From the NCBI GenBank assembly GCA_903954205.1, contig CAJBMR010000221.1, positions 1 through 10,347 of the forward strand: 10,347 nucleotides of DNA, read 5' to 3'. The notes below the pieces were generated by a model that did not search any database, was not told the DNA's origin, and saw only the letters and a list, made by a program, of their open reading frames with translations. A program made the translations under genes and the position numbers. Source of the stretch: an uncultured bacterium. Lineage in GTDB: Bacteria; Actinomycetota; Actinomycetes; S36-B12. Below, in pieces: positions 4,956-10,347 of the stretch (the first letter of the stretch is position 1; each line of letters starts with the position of its first letter).

Positions 4956-5555
4956 TTACGCCCAGCCGCCACCTTCGGGCAGTTGGCCATGCTCCTGCCA
5001 CATCCACAGTGCCGTGTTCTCCAACTTGCTGCATTCGAGGCGATCGGCGCGTCCTTCATCGTCTGCCAGCGCGTAGACGTAGGTCACCGTCACGCTTTCA
5101 CCGGAGCCTGAGGTGACCTTGACGGGCTCAGGGAGCATCCGCCGCGGCACCCAGGTGTGCAGGTGGCGTCCGGCGATGAGCAGGCCGTCAAGATCGAGGA
5201 GATGCAGGCCCAGGCGGTAGTCACCGCGCTTGACATCGCGCCGCTCAGTGAGGCCGACGATCAGCTTGCCCGCGGCGAAGACTGCGAAGAACAGGCATAT
5301 CGCCGTCATCACGCCGTAGATGATGCGTTCGGCGCCGGCGGATGGATTGAGCCCCGCGGCGATGGTCGCCCGCAGGCTCGCAATCCCGATCACGAGGAGG
5401 AAGACGAGCCACGCCGCGGGTGCCCAGCTGACGTAGGTGCGGCGCACGAGGAAGCGTGAGGTGGCCGGCCTGGGGATGCCTGAGTCAAGCAGGGCACGGG
5501 CGCGCAGGGGCAGATCGTCTGCACTCACGCGCACCAGGATCCGGTCGTCAGGCAT
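4956..5555 (-). CDS. Uncharacterised membrane protein, two helices plus C-terminal domain
   Basis: I do not recognise this 199-residue protein. After a polar N terminus (1-40, with an arginine-rich R-F-L-V-R-R-T stretch at 34-40) come two membrane segments at about 42-63 and 79-103, joined by a short loop. A soluble region of about 95 residues follows, beginning E-R-R-D-V-K-R (104-110), which by the positive-inside rule should place it in the cytoplasm. That region (G-D-Y-R-L-G-L-H-L-L-D-L-D-G-L-L-I-A-G ... V-P-R-R-M-L) looks like alternating beta strands, perhaps a small PH-like sandwich, but that is a guess. The ATG at 5553-5555 follows a GAGGA ribosome binding site (5564-5568) inside the end of alaX, and the intergenic gap is 4 nt, so it is the last gene of the phoU/mshA-side minus-strand cluster. 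The stop is TAA. Confidence 0.75.
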   Translation of the reverse strand: MPDDRILVRVSADDLPLRARALLDSGIPRPATSRFLVRRTYVSWAPAAWLVFLLVIGIASLRATIAAGLNPSAGAERIIYGVMTAICLFFAVFAAGKLIVGLTERRDVKRGDYRLGLHLLDLDGLLIAGRHLHTWVPRRMLPEPVKVTSGSGESVTVTYVYALADDEGRADRLECSKLENTALWMWQEHGQLPEGGGWA

Positions 5556-5559
5556 CGCG

Positions 5560-6279
5560 TCAGTCCTCGAGTGCGACGCGGATGCGCCGGAAGCCCTTGC
5601 CCTTGTTCTCCACCTTGACCACGCGCATGCGCCCGACCTGTCGGGTCGATGCCACATGCGTGCCCCCGTCTGCCTGCACGTCGAGCCCGTCGATATCGAC
5701 GATGCGCACGATCTCGATATCGGGGGGCAGCAGATTGGTGGCGGTGCGAATGATGTCGGGGATCGCGAAGGCCTCATCGCGTGCCAGTGAGTACGCGCGG
5801 ATGGCGCGGTCAGCTTCCACCTCGGAGTTGATCGCGTCTTCCACCGCTTCCTTGAAGCCGTCCGGCACGCCTTCGAGGTTGAAGTCCAGTCGTCCCTCGA
5901 GTGGTTCCATGTTGGATCCCGTCACGAGGGCGCCGAAGTCACGGAACACCACGCCGGAGAGCACGTGCAAGCCCGAGTGCGTGCGCATGAGCGCGGTGCG
6001 CCGGGGGTCGTCGATCGCTCCCTGCACGGACGTCCCCACCGCGGGAAGTGGATCGTCCTCGTGGGGAATCAGCCAGAGGTCATCGCCGTAGCGCGCGCCG
6101 ACGATGCGTGTCTGTACGCCGCCCCACAGGAGTACTCCGTGGTCGGGCGGCTGACCACCACCTCCCGGGTAGAAGGCGGATCGATCAAGCACAATGCCCT
6201 GCTCGGGGTCGACCGCCACGACCGTCGCGGTCCACTCGCGCAGGGTCGCGTCCTCGAGCTCCAGCCGGGTCGTTCCCAT
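5560..6279 (-). CDS. AlaX-like alanyl-tRNA editing protein
   Basis: A 239-residue free-standing relative of the AlaRS editing domain. It should hydrolyse Ser- or Gly-tRNA(Ala) in trans. Residues 36-48 (F-Y-P-G-G-G-G-Q-P-P-D-H-G) match the F-Y-x-x-x-G-G-Q-x-x-D-x-G motif of the N-terminal beta domain. The catalytic domain begins R-T-H-S-G-L-H (99-105), the H-x-x-x-H zinc motif, and ends with D-G-G-T-H-V-A-S-T (204-212), where most AlaRS/AlaX proteins have C-G-G-T-H. The cysteine ligand is therefore replaced by Asp here, while His208 is kept. The ATG at 6277-6279 gives the family N terminus (two bases after the gpmA stop); a longer frame to 6366 only repeats gpmA antisense-phase sequence. The 2-nt gap to gpmA and 4-nt gap to the following gene mark an operon. 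Confidence 0.9.
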   Translation of the reverse strand: MGTTRLELEDATLREWTATVVAVDPEQGIVLDRSAFYPGGGGQPPDHGVLLWGGVQTRIVGARYGDDLWLIPHEDDPLPAVGTSVQGAIDDPRRTALMRTHSGLHVLSGVVFRDFGALVTGSNMEPLEGRLDFNLEGVPDGFKEAVEDAINSEVEADRAIRAYSLARDEAFAIPDIIRTATNLLPPDIEIVRIVDIDGLDVQADGGTHVASTRQVGRMRVVKVENKGKGFRRIRVALED

Positions 6280-6281
6280 CC

Positions 6282-7037
6282 TCAGCGGCCCTGGTTGGCC
6301 ACGGCGGCAGCGGCTGTGGCCGCTGCTTCGGGATCGAGGTATTCGCCACCAGCGACGATGGGGCACAGGTCCTCATCGAGGCGGTAGACGAGCGGGATAC
6401 CCGTGGGGATGTTGAGCGCGGCGATGTCGGCGTCGGATATTCCATCCAGGTGCTTCACGAGCGCGCGAAGCGAGTTGCCGTGCGCGGCGACCAGGACCGT
6501 CTGTCCGCGACGCAGGCCCTCGCCGACGATGACGTCCTCCCAGTAGGGGATGAGGCGGTTGACGACGTCCTTGAGGCACTCGGTTCGCGGGCGTGCATCG
6601 GGCGGGAGTGCGGCGTAACGAGGGTCGTATGTCTGGGCGAACTCGCTGTCGGGGTCGATCGGGGGAGGGGGAACGTCGTAGGAGCGGCGCCAGAGCATGA
6701 ACTGCTCCTCGCCGTACTGGTCGAGCGTGGCCTTCTTGTCCTTGCCCTGCAGGTCGCCGTAGTGGCGCTCATTGAGGCGCCAATTGCGCACGACGGGGAT
6801 CCACGCGCGACCGGCCTCGCCGAGGGCGATGTTGGCGGTCGTGATGGCACGGGTGAGCAGGGAGGTGTGCACGACGTCGGGAAGGACGCCGGATTCTGCG
6901 AGGAGCCGACCTCCGCGTGCGGCCTCGTCCCGCCCCTTATCGGAGAGGCCGACGTCGACCCAGCCGGTGAAGAGGTTGCGGGCATTCCACTCGCTCTCGC
7001 CGTGGCGGAGGAGCACCAGGGTGTACGGCGCCGTCAT
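6282..7037 (-). CDS. gpmA: 2,3-bisphosphoglycerate-dependent phosphoglycerate mutase
   Basis: A 251-residue cytosolic glycolytic enzyme interconverting 3- and 2-phosphoglycerate. The phosphohistidine motif L-L-R-H-G-E-S-E-W-N is at 9-18 (His12), L-N-E-R-H-Y-G-D-L-Q-G at 88-98 holds the acid residue Glu90, R-R-S-Y-D-V-P-P-P at 117-125 binds substrate, and A-A-H-G-N-S-L-R at 184-191 holds the second histidine (His186). Length and motif order are those of the dPGM type. An alanine-rich tail (A-A-A-T-A-A-A-A-V) of about 15 residues closes the protein. The ATG is preceded by AGGA at a normal 7-nt distance. The gene lies 19 nt after ybjN and 2 nt before alaX; the mshA-ybjN-gpm order is shared with M. 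tuberculosis. Confidence 0.97.
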   Translation of the reverse strand: MTAPYTLVLLRHGESEWNARNLFTGWVDVGLSDKGRDEAARGGRLLAESGVLPDVVHTSLLTRAITTANIALGEAGRAWIPVVRNWRLNERHYGDLQGKDKKATLDQYGEEQFMLWRRSYDVPPPPIDPDSEFAQTYDPRYAALPPDARPRTECLKDVVNRLIPYWEDVIVGEGLRRGQTVLVAAHGNSLRALVKHLDGISDADIAALNIPTGIPLVYRLDEDLCPIVAGGEYLDPEAAATAAAAVANQGR

Positions 7038-7056
7038 GGCGCCATCCTGTCAAGCC

Positions 7057-7566
7057 TCAGTCGGGCTGCTCGGCGAGGTGCCGGAATGCCTCGAGATTGC
7101 CCGTGGGCTCACCTCGATCGACCCGCCACTTCCATTCGCGTCGAATGGCCGTGGCGAAGCCGAGTTCGAGGATCGTGTTGAAGGAACCATCGGAGTATTC
7201 GGCCACGCAGCCCAGGATGCGATCGACCTCATCGGGGGTCACGGCCTCCAGGGACGTGCGTCCGGCGAGGTAGATGTCGCCCAGGTGGTCCACGCAGAAC
7301 GCGACGGCGTACATCCGCCGATTGCGCTCGAGAAGCCAGCGATACACGGCCTCGGAGTTCTCGTCGGGTCGGCGCGCCACGAAGGCATTGATGGAGAGGG
7401 CGTGGTCACCGACAACGAGCGAGACCGTCGTCCGGAGCTTGCGCTCGCCCTCCAGCGTGATGACGAAGGTGTGCTCGTCCGTGCGCTCCGCACTCAGCCC
7501 CGCCCCCGCGAGTGCGCTCTCGACGGCTCGCGTGGCTGTCGCCCGGGTGGTCGAGTGCAGCGTCAT
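7057..7566 (-). CDS. YbjN domain protein (Rv0487-like)
   Basis: A 169-residue cytosolic protein of the YbjN/type III secretion chaperone-like fold. Recognisable family features are Y-R-W-L-L-E-R-N-R-R-M-Y at 75-86, A-F-C-V-D-H-L-G-D-I-Y-L-A-G-R at 89-103 and D-G-S-F-N-T-I-L-E-L-G-F at 126-137. The start codon overlaps the mshA stop (ATGA, 7563-7566), giving translational coupling, and gpmA follows 19 nt later. The same order mshA-ybjN-gpm occurs in mycobacteria and streptomycetes. The molecular function of actinobacterial YbjN proteins is not established; the tight link to mshA suggests, without proving, a chaperone-like role near mycothiol synthesis. An upstream in-frame ATG at 7737 is rejected since it would read through mshA and lacks family similarity. 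Confidence 0.88.
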   Translation of the reverse strand: MTLHSTTRATATRAVESALAGAGLSAERTDEHTFVITLEGERKLRTTVSLVVGDHALSINAFVARRPDENSEAVYRWLLERNRRMYAVAFCVDHLGDIYLAGRTSLEAVTPDEVDRILGCVAEYSDGSFNTILELGFATAIRREWKWRVDRGEPTGNLEAFRHLAEQPD

Positions 7567-8849
7567 CGATTGCCGGCGGCGACGGGCAGCGCTGCATGCT
7601 CCCCGATGGCGTGAGCGTAAGAGTCGATGAGTGCCTGCGCTGTGGCATCCCAGCTGAAGCCCTCGGCGTGGCCGCGCGCTCCGGCTGCCAGGTGGTCGCG
7701 CTCCCGAGTGGTCATGCGCTCGAGCGCGCGCGCCCAATCATCTGGATCGTGGCCGGGGACCAGCAGGCCCGATCGCCCGTCGGCCACCGCGGTGCGCAGG
7801 CCGCCGACGGAAGCGGCGACGACGGGTGTGCCGCACGCCTGGGATTCGATGGCGACGAGGCCGAAGGATTCCGAGTAGGACGGCACGACCGTTGCGTCGG
7901 CCGCGCGGTACCACTGGGCAAGGCGGGCGCGGTCGTTCGGCGGCTCGAATCGGACGATGTCGGCGATGCCGAGTGACGATGCGAGGTCAGCCAAGGCACT
8001 CGGATGGTCCAGGCCGCTTCCCGACGGGCCCCCGCATACGGCGACAACGAGGTCGCGTCGGCGGGAGGGATCCGACTCCACCATGCGTGCGGCAGCCCGC
8101 AGGAGGACGTCGGGTGCCTTGAGGGGCTGGATGCGCCCGACGAAGAGCAGGACCTGGGCGTCGAGGCGCAATCCCAGGGCGGCGCGGGCCGCTGCCTGAT
8201 CGCCGGGAGAGAAGACGTCCAGGTCCACACCCGGGTGGACCACGTCGATGGCGTGCGGTGACGCTGAGTAGAGGTCGATCAGTTGGCGTGCCTCGTCACC
8301 GGTGTTGGCGATGAGACGGGAGGCATTCTCGACCACCTGTTCCTCGCCGATCACGCGCACCTGGGGCTCGAGTCGATCGCCATTGGCGAGTTCGAGGTTC
8401 TTGACTTTGGCTATCGTGTGCATGGAGTGCACCAGGGGCACGTCCCATCGCTCGGAGGCGAGCCATCCGACCTGGCCGGAGAGCCAGTAGTGCGAGTGGA
8501 TGAGATCGAACCATCCGGCGGGGCGTCCTGCCTCGGCGCGGAGCAGGCCGGCGCTGAAGGCGCACATCTGCGCGGGCAGGTCTTCCTTGGGCAGTTCCTC
8601 GAACGGACCCGCACGCAAATGGGAAACGCGAACGCCGGGCTCGATCTCGACGGTGTGCGCCAGGGACGACGTCTTCGCCCGGGTGAAGATCTCCACGTCG
8701 ACACCCGCGGCGGCGAGGCGGCGAGATGTCTCGAGGACGTAGACGTTGAGTCCGCCCGCATCACCGGTGCCCGGCTGGTCGAGGGGTGAGGTGTGCAGGG
8801 ATACCACGGCGACCCGGCGGGGCCGGGTGTCGCGCAGAAGTCGATTCAC
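7563..8849 (-). CDS. mshA: D-inositol-3-phosphate N-acetylglucosaminyltransferase (mycothiol)
   Basis: A 428-residue GT4-family, GT-B-fold glycosyltransferase, probably MshA, which joins UDP-GlcNAc to 1D-myo-inositol-3-phosphate in the first step of mycothiol synthesis. The N domain has S-L-H-T-S-P-L-D-Q-P-G-T-G-D-A-G-G-L-N-V (17-36), the MshA acceptor loop, and H-S-H-Y-W-L-S-G-Q-V-G-W-L (118-130). The C domain has F-V-G-R-I-Q-P-L-K-A-P-D (236-247, phosphate-binding Arg/Lys) and the donor motif E-S-F-G-L-V-A-I-E (327-335, E-x7-E). The acceptor loop and the ybjN-gpm neighbours favour MshA over a generic GT4. I place the start at GTG 8847-8849 because GGGAGG stands five bases upstream; a GTG at 8876 without a ribosome binding site adds nine poorly conserved residues. 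Other mycothiol genes are not in this window. Confidence 0.93.
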   Translation of the reverse strand: MNRLLRDTRPRRVAVVSLHTSPLDQPGTGDAGGLNVYVLETSRRLAAAGVDVEIFTRAKTSSLAHTVEIEPGVRVSHLRAGPFEELPKEDLPAQMCAFSAGLLRAEAGRPAGWFDLIHSHYWLSGQVGWLASERWDVPLVHSMHTIAKVKNLELANGDRLEPQVRVIGEEQVVENASRLIANTGDEARQLIDLYSASPHAIDVVHPGVDLDVFSPGDQAAARAALGLRLDAQVLLFVGRIQPLKAPDVLLRAAARMVESDPSRRRDLVVAVCGGPSGSGLDHPSALADLASSLGIADIVRFEPPNDRARLAQWYRAADATVVPSYSESFGLVAIESQACGTPVVAASVGGLRTAVADGRSGLLVPGHDPDDWARALERMTTRERDHLAAGARGHAEGFSWDATAQALIDSYAHAIGEHAALPVAAGNR

Positions 8850-8854
8850 AGCCA

Positions 8855-8860
8855 CCTCCC
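8855..8860 (-). promoter_or_regulatory. Ribosome binding site deciding the mshA start
   Basis: On the minus strand GGGAGG is followed by five bases and GTG (8849). The alternative upstream GTG at 8876 has no such site, so this one fixes the shorter protein. The phoU-mshA gap (8850-8934) otherwise holds only GC-rich sequence in which I see no convincing promoter. Confidence 0.75.
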
Positions 8861-8934
8861 GAGGGCTGAACGGCACATCAGTGTGGCGTATTCCCTCGCC
8901 CGGGGCATCCTCGCCCCCGCAGGGCCAGCGCGGA

Positions 8935-9603
8935 TCAGTGGCCTGCGTCGAGGGTGACTCCGGCGTAGGGCTCGCCGGTCACGATGGTGACGACACGACG
9001 GGTGACGGATACGGCGTGATCGGCGTAGCGCTCGTAGAAGCGTGAGAGCAGGGTGACGTCGATGGCCGCTTCCACCCCGTGCTTCCACGATGGCGACAGC
9101 ACGATCGTGAAGAGCTCGCGGTGCAGGTGGTCCATCTGCTCATCGTGGCGCGCGATATCGGTCGCGAGAGCGACATCCTTGGTCGCGATGACCGCACCGG
9201 TCTTCGAGACGATCGCCTCCGCGATGCCGCCCATCTCCGCGAAGGTGCCTCGGAGTTCCTGTGGGATCGCCGGCGCGGGGTAGCGCATGCGCGCCTGCTT
9301 CGCGACGTGCTCGGCGAGATCACCCATCCGCTCGAGCGAGGAGGCGATGCGCAGTGCGCCGATGACGATGCGCAGGTCCGAGGCGACGGGCGCTTGGAGC
9401 GCGATGACGTCGAAGCACTTCTCCTCGGTCTCCGAGGTGAGGACATCGACCTGTTCGTCGGCCGCGATGACTTCTTCGGCGAGCCGCAGGTCGGCGTCGA
9501 GCAGGGACTGTGTGGCGCGGTTCATGGCCGAACCCACCAGGCGAGTCAGGTGGACCAGGTCATCGCTGATGGCATCGAGTTCAGCCGTGAACGCCTCACG
9601 CAT
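8935..9603 (-). CDS. phoU: PhoU phosphate-signalling protein
   Basis: A 222-residue all-helical cytosolic protein made of two PhoU repeats. Each repeat carries its metal-binding signature: E-R-M-G-D-L-A-E-H-V-A-K at 91-102 and F-Y-E-R-Y-A-D-H-A-V-S-V-T at 189-201. The N terminus M-R-E-A-F-T-A-E-L-D is the family one and follows a GGGAGG ribosome binding site, so the in-frame start 16 codons upstream is rejected. Family knowledge: PhoU links the Pst phosphate transporter to the sensor kinase and restrains the Pho response when phosphate is plentiful. Here it is divergent from a SenX3-like kinase, as in streptomycetes, across a region with PHO-box-like repeats, so phosphate-dependent control is likely. 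mshA follows after 85 nt in the same direction, so partial co-transcription is possible. Confidence 0.96.
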   Translation of the reverse strand: MREAFTAELDAISDDLVHLTRLVGSAMNRATQSLLDADLRLAEEVIAADEQVDVLTSETEEKCFDVIALQAPVASDLRIVIGALRIASSLERMGDLAEHVAKQARMRYPAPAIPQELRGTFAEMGGIAEAIVSKTGAVIATKDVALATDIARHDEQMDHLHRELFTIVLSPSWKHGVEAAIDVTLLSRFYERYADHAVSVTRRVVTIVTGEPYAGVTLDAGH

Positions 9604-9609
9604 GGTGCA

Positions 9610-9615
9610 CCTCCC
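9610..9615 (-). promoter_or_regulatory. Ribosome binding site deciding the phoU start
   Basis: GGGAGG on the minus strand is six bases before the ATG at 9601-9603, favouring this start over the longer frame that begins at 9651. Confidence 0.8.
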
Positions 9616-9632
9616 TGTGGGACATGGTCTAC

Positions 9633-9638
9633 AGCGTA
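9633..9638 (-). promoter_or_regulatory. Candidate -10 box of phoU
   Basis: TACGCT on the minus strand fits TAnnnT and follows directly after the first GTTCACC element (9645 to 9639). A start near 9626 would leave a leader of about 20 nt that includes the phoU ribosome binding site. No normal -35 is seen, which would suit an activator-dependent promoter. Confidence 0.35.
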
Positions 9639-9692
9639 GGTGAACGAGCACCGAGCACGAGGTGAACGGTCGCCGCGAGGCGGTGAACGGTC
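9639..9692. promoter_or_regulatory. PHO-box-like array of GGTGAAC/GTTCACC direct repeats
   Basis: GGTGAAC occurs at 9639-9645, 9661-9667 and 9682-9688, spaced 22 and 21 bp; the last two extend to GGTGAACGGTC. On the minus strand the unit reads GTTCACC, the known Streptomyces PhoP direct-repeat core, which repeats every 11 nt. Here every second 11-nt unit is strong and those between (9650-9660, 9672-9681) are degenerate. The array sits between phoU and the SenX3-like kinase, the place where an autoregulatory Pho site is expected. The likely binder is the partner response regulator (RegX3/PhoP type), presumably encoded just beyond the window. Confidence 0.75.
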
Positions 9693-9747
9693 GGACAATC
9701 CTGACGGGGGCGGGCCATGGCGAGGGTGCGGCAGCCGTGGGGGCGCC

Positions 9748-9753
9748 TATCGT
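9748..9753 (+). promoter_or_regulatory. Candidate -10 box of senX3 (leaderless layout)
   Basis: TATCGT, then GGGCCC, then the ATG at 9760: a TAnnnT box exactly six bases before the start, without any Shine-Dalgarno. A second, weaker possibility is GACAAT at 9694-9699, directly after the last GGTGAAC element, which would give a leader of about 50 nt. Confidence 0.5.
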
Positions 9754-9759
9754 GGGCCC

Positions 9760-10347
9760 ATGGCTGGCCGCCCCGCGCGCTCGACGCCCCCCGTGGGGGC
9801 GGGGGCGCGTGCGATCCCTGACAACGTGGTGGCGCTGCTCAACGTCCTTCCTATGGCCTCACTCCTCGTGGACGCCGAGGGCAATGTCCTGCGGACGACC
9901 GCCCGGGCCGAGGCACTGGGCCTGGTACGCCGCGATGCACTCGCGGTCGTGGACGTCCACGAATTGATCCGCGCCTGCGTGGAGCGCGGTGGCGCCCAGG
10001 AGCGTGAGATCCGAGTACGCCGGCCTCCGCTGGGGCGCGGCATGCTCGACCTGAAGGCCACGGTCGCTCCCCTGTCGGCAGGCATCTTCGTCGTCCTTGT
10101 GGAAGACCTCGCCGAGGAGCGCCGTGTGGATGCGGTTCGGCGCGACTTCGTGGCCAATGTCAGCCATGAGCTCAAGACCCCGGTGGGCGCACTTGCCCTC
10201 CTTGCCGAAGCAATCCTGAGCTCGGCGGATGATCAGGAGAGCGTCCAACGCTTTGCGGAGCGCATGATCGTCGAGTCTTCGCGGCTCGCTTCGCTCATCA
10301 ACGACATCATCGAACTCTCGCGACTCCAGGGCGATGACCCCCTGGCC
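9760..10347 (+). CDS. senX3: SenX3/PhoR-like sensor histidine kinase, N-terminal 196 residues (cut by window end)
   Basis: The frame is open from ATG 9760 to the last base of the window. Residues 128-145 (R-R-D-F-V-A-N-V-S-H-E-L-K-T-P-V-G-A) are the HisKA phosphoacceptor box with His136, and what follows (L-A-L-L-A-E-A-I ... R-F-A-E-R-M-I-V-E-S-S-R-L ... L-I-E-L-S-R-L-Q-G pattern) matches SenX3 closely. Residues 22-118 form a diverged PAS-like region (L-P-M-A-S-L-L-V-D-A-E-G-N-V-L at 30-44). Family role: phosphate-responsive kinase of the SenX3-RegX3/PhoR-PhoP type, partnered by PhoU. M. tuberculosis SenX3 has membrane helices before its PAS domain; here only about 20 polar Pro/Ala/Arg residues precede it, and codons upstream to the stop at 9637 encode nothing hydrophobic. 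The catalytic ATPase domain and the response regulator lie outside the window. Confidence 0.93.
   Translation, partial: MAGRPARSTPPVGAGARAIPDNVVALLNVLPMASLLVDAEGNVLRTTARAEALGLVRRDALAVVDVHELIRACVERGGAQEREIRVRRPPLGRGMLDLKATVAPLSAGIFVVLVEDLAEERRVDAVRRDFVANVSHELKTPVGALALLAEAILSSADDQESVQRFAERMIVESSRLASLINDIIELSRLQGDDPLA

Noticed and set aside
6048..7181. 377-codon plus-strand frame opposite alaX and gpmA
   Set aside because: Antisense to two genes with complete catalytic motifs; no recognisable domain of its own.
8850..8876. Longer mshA start at GTG 8876
   Set aside because: No ribosome binding site there, whereas GGGAGG stands five bases before GTG 8849; the nine extra residues would be translated from the ribosome binding site region.
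9604..9651. Longer phoU start 16 codons upstream
   Set aside because: It would translate through the ribosome binding site and the candidate promoter; MREAFTAEL at 9603 is the usual family N terminus.
1..10347. A novel defence, mobile or biosynthetic system
   Set aside because: I looked on both strands and found only conserved housekeeping and regulatory genes; nothing resembles a transposase, integrase, toxin-antitoxin pair, nuclease-based defence or secondary-metabolite enzyme.

Overview
The window is high-GC, densely packed chromosomal DNA from an actinobacterium. The GC-rich wobble positions, a mycothiol glycosyltransferase (MshA), a SenX3-type kinase, an HbhA-like Lys/Ala-rich protein and a DUF2516 membrane protein all point to Actinomycetota. 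I cannot name the genus; an Actinomyces-like or related lineage is only a guess. Two blocks follow gene orders I know from Mycobacterium tuberculosis: regulator - hbhA - small membrane protein (Rv0474-Rv0476), and mshA - ybjN - gpm - senX3 (Rv0486-Rv0490). The phoU/senX3 divergence also matches the phoU/phoR layout of Streptomyces. This is therefore mostly conserved core chromosome. I see no transposase, phage gene, CRISPR array, rRNA or tRNA, and no defence or biosynthetic island.

Layout. (1) 1-479: 3' end of a YgfZ-type folate-binding gene (+). (2) 480-621: convergent junction with a long imperfect hairpin, abutted by a 31-bp tandem duplication that reaches into the end of dtd. (3) 622-1089: dtd, D-aminoacyl-tRNA deacylase (-), divergent from (4) an L-asparaginase II gene (1144-2082, +) followed 6 nt later by an APC-family amino-acid permease (2089-3276, +). 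(5) 3277-3486: hairpin, then a perfect 16-bp palindrome over a promoter. (6) 3487-4869: XRE regulator, HbhA-like protein (ATGA overlap) and, behind a GC-rich hairpin, a DUF2516 gene with its own apparent leaderless promoter. (7) 4870-4955: convergent junction with another long hairpin. (8) 4956-9603: six minus-strand genes, transcribed phoU > mshA > ybjN > gpmA > alaX > unknown membrane protein, mostly tightly packed. (9) 9604-9759: divergent phoU/senX3 region with three GGTGAAC (GTTCACC on the minus strand) elements, a likely PHO box. (10) 9760-10347: 5' part of senX3, cut by the window edge.

Functional themes. Two separate genes guard translation fidelity: dtd removes D-amino acids from tRNA, and the AlaX-like protein removes mischarged Ser/Gly from tRNA-Ala. 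The asparaginase/permease pair looks like an amino-acid uptake and deamidation unit. PhoU and the SenX3-like kinase belong to phosphate sensing. The most interesting points are an HbhA-like protein with its Lys/Ala repeats at the N terminus instead of the C terminus and with 11-residue repeats in both halves; a SenX3-like kinase with no visible membrane segments; the PHO-box-like array; the palindromic operator candidate; and repeated use of a TAnnnT-N6-start-codon layout suggesting leaderless transcripts. No intergenic stretch exceeds about 210 nt.
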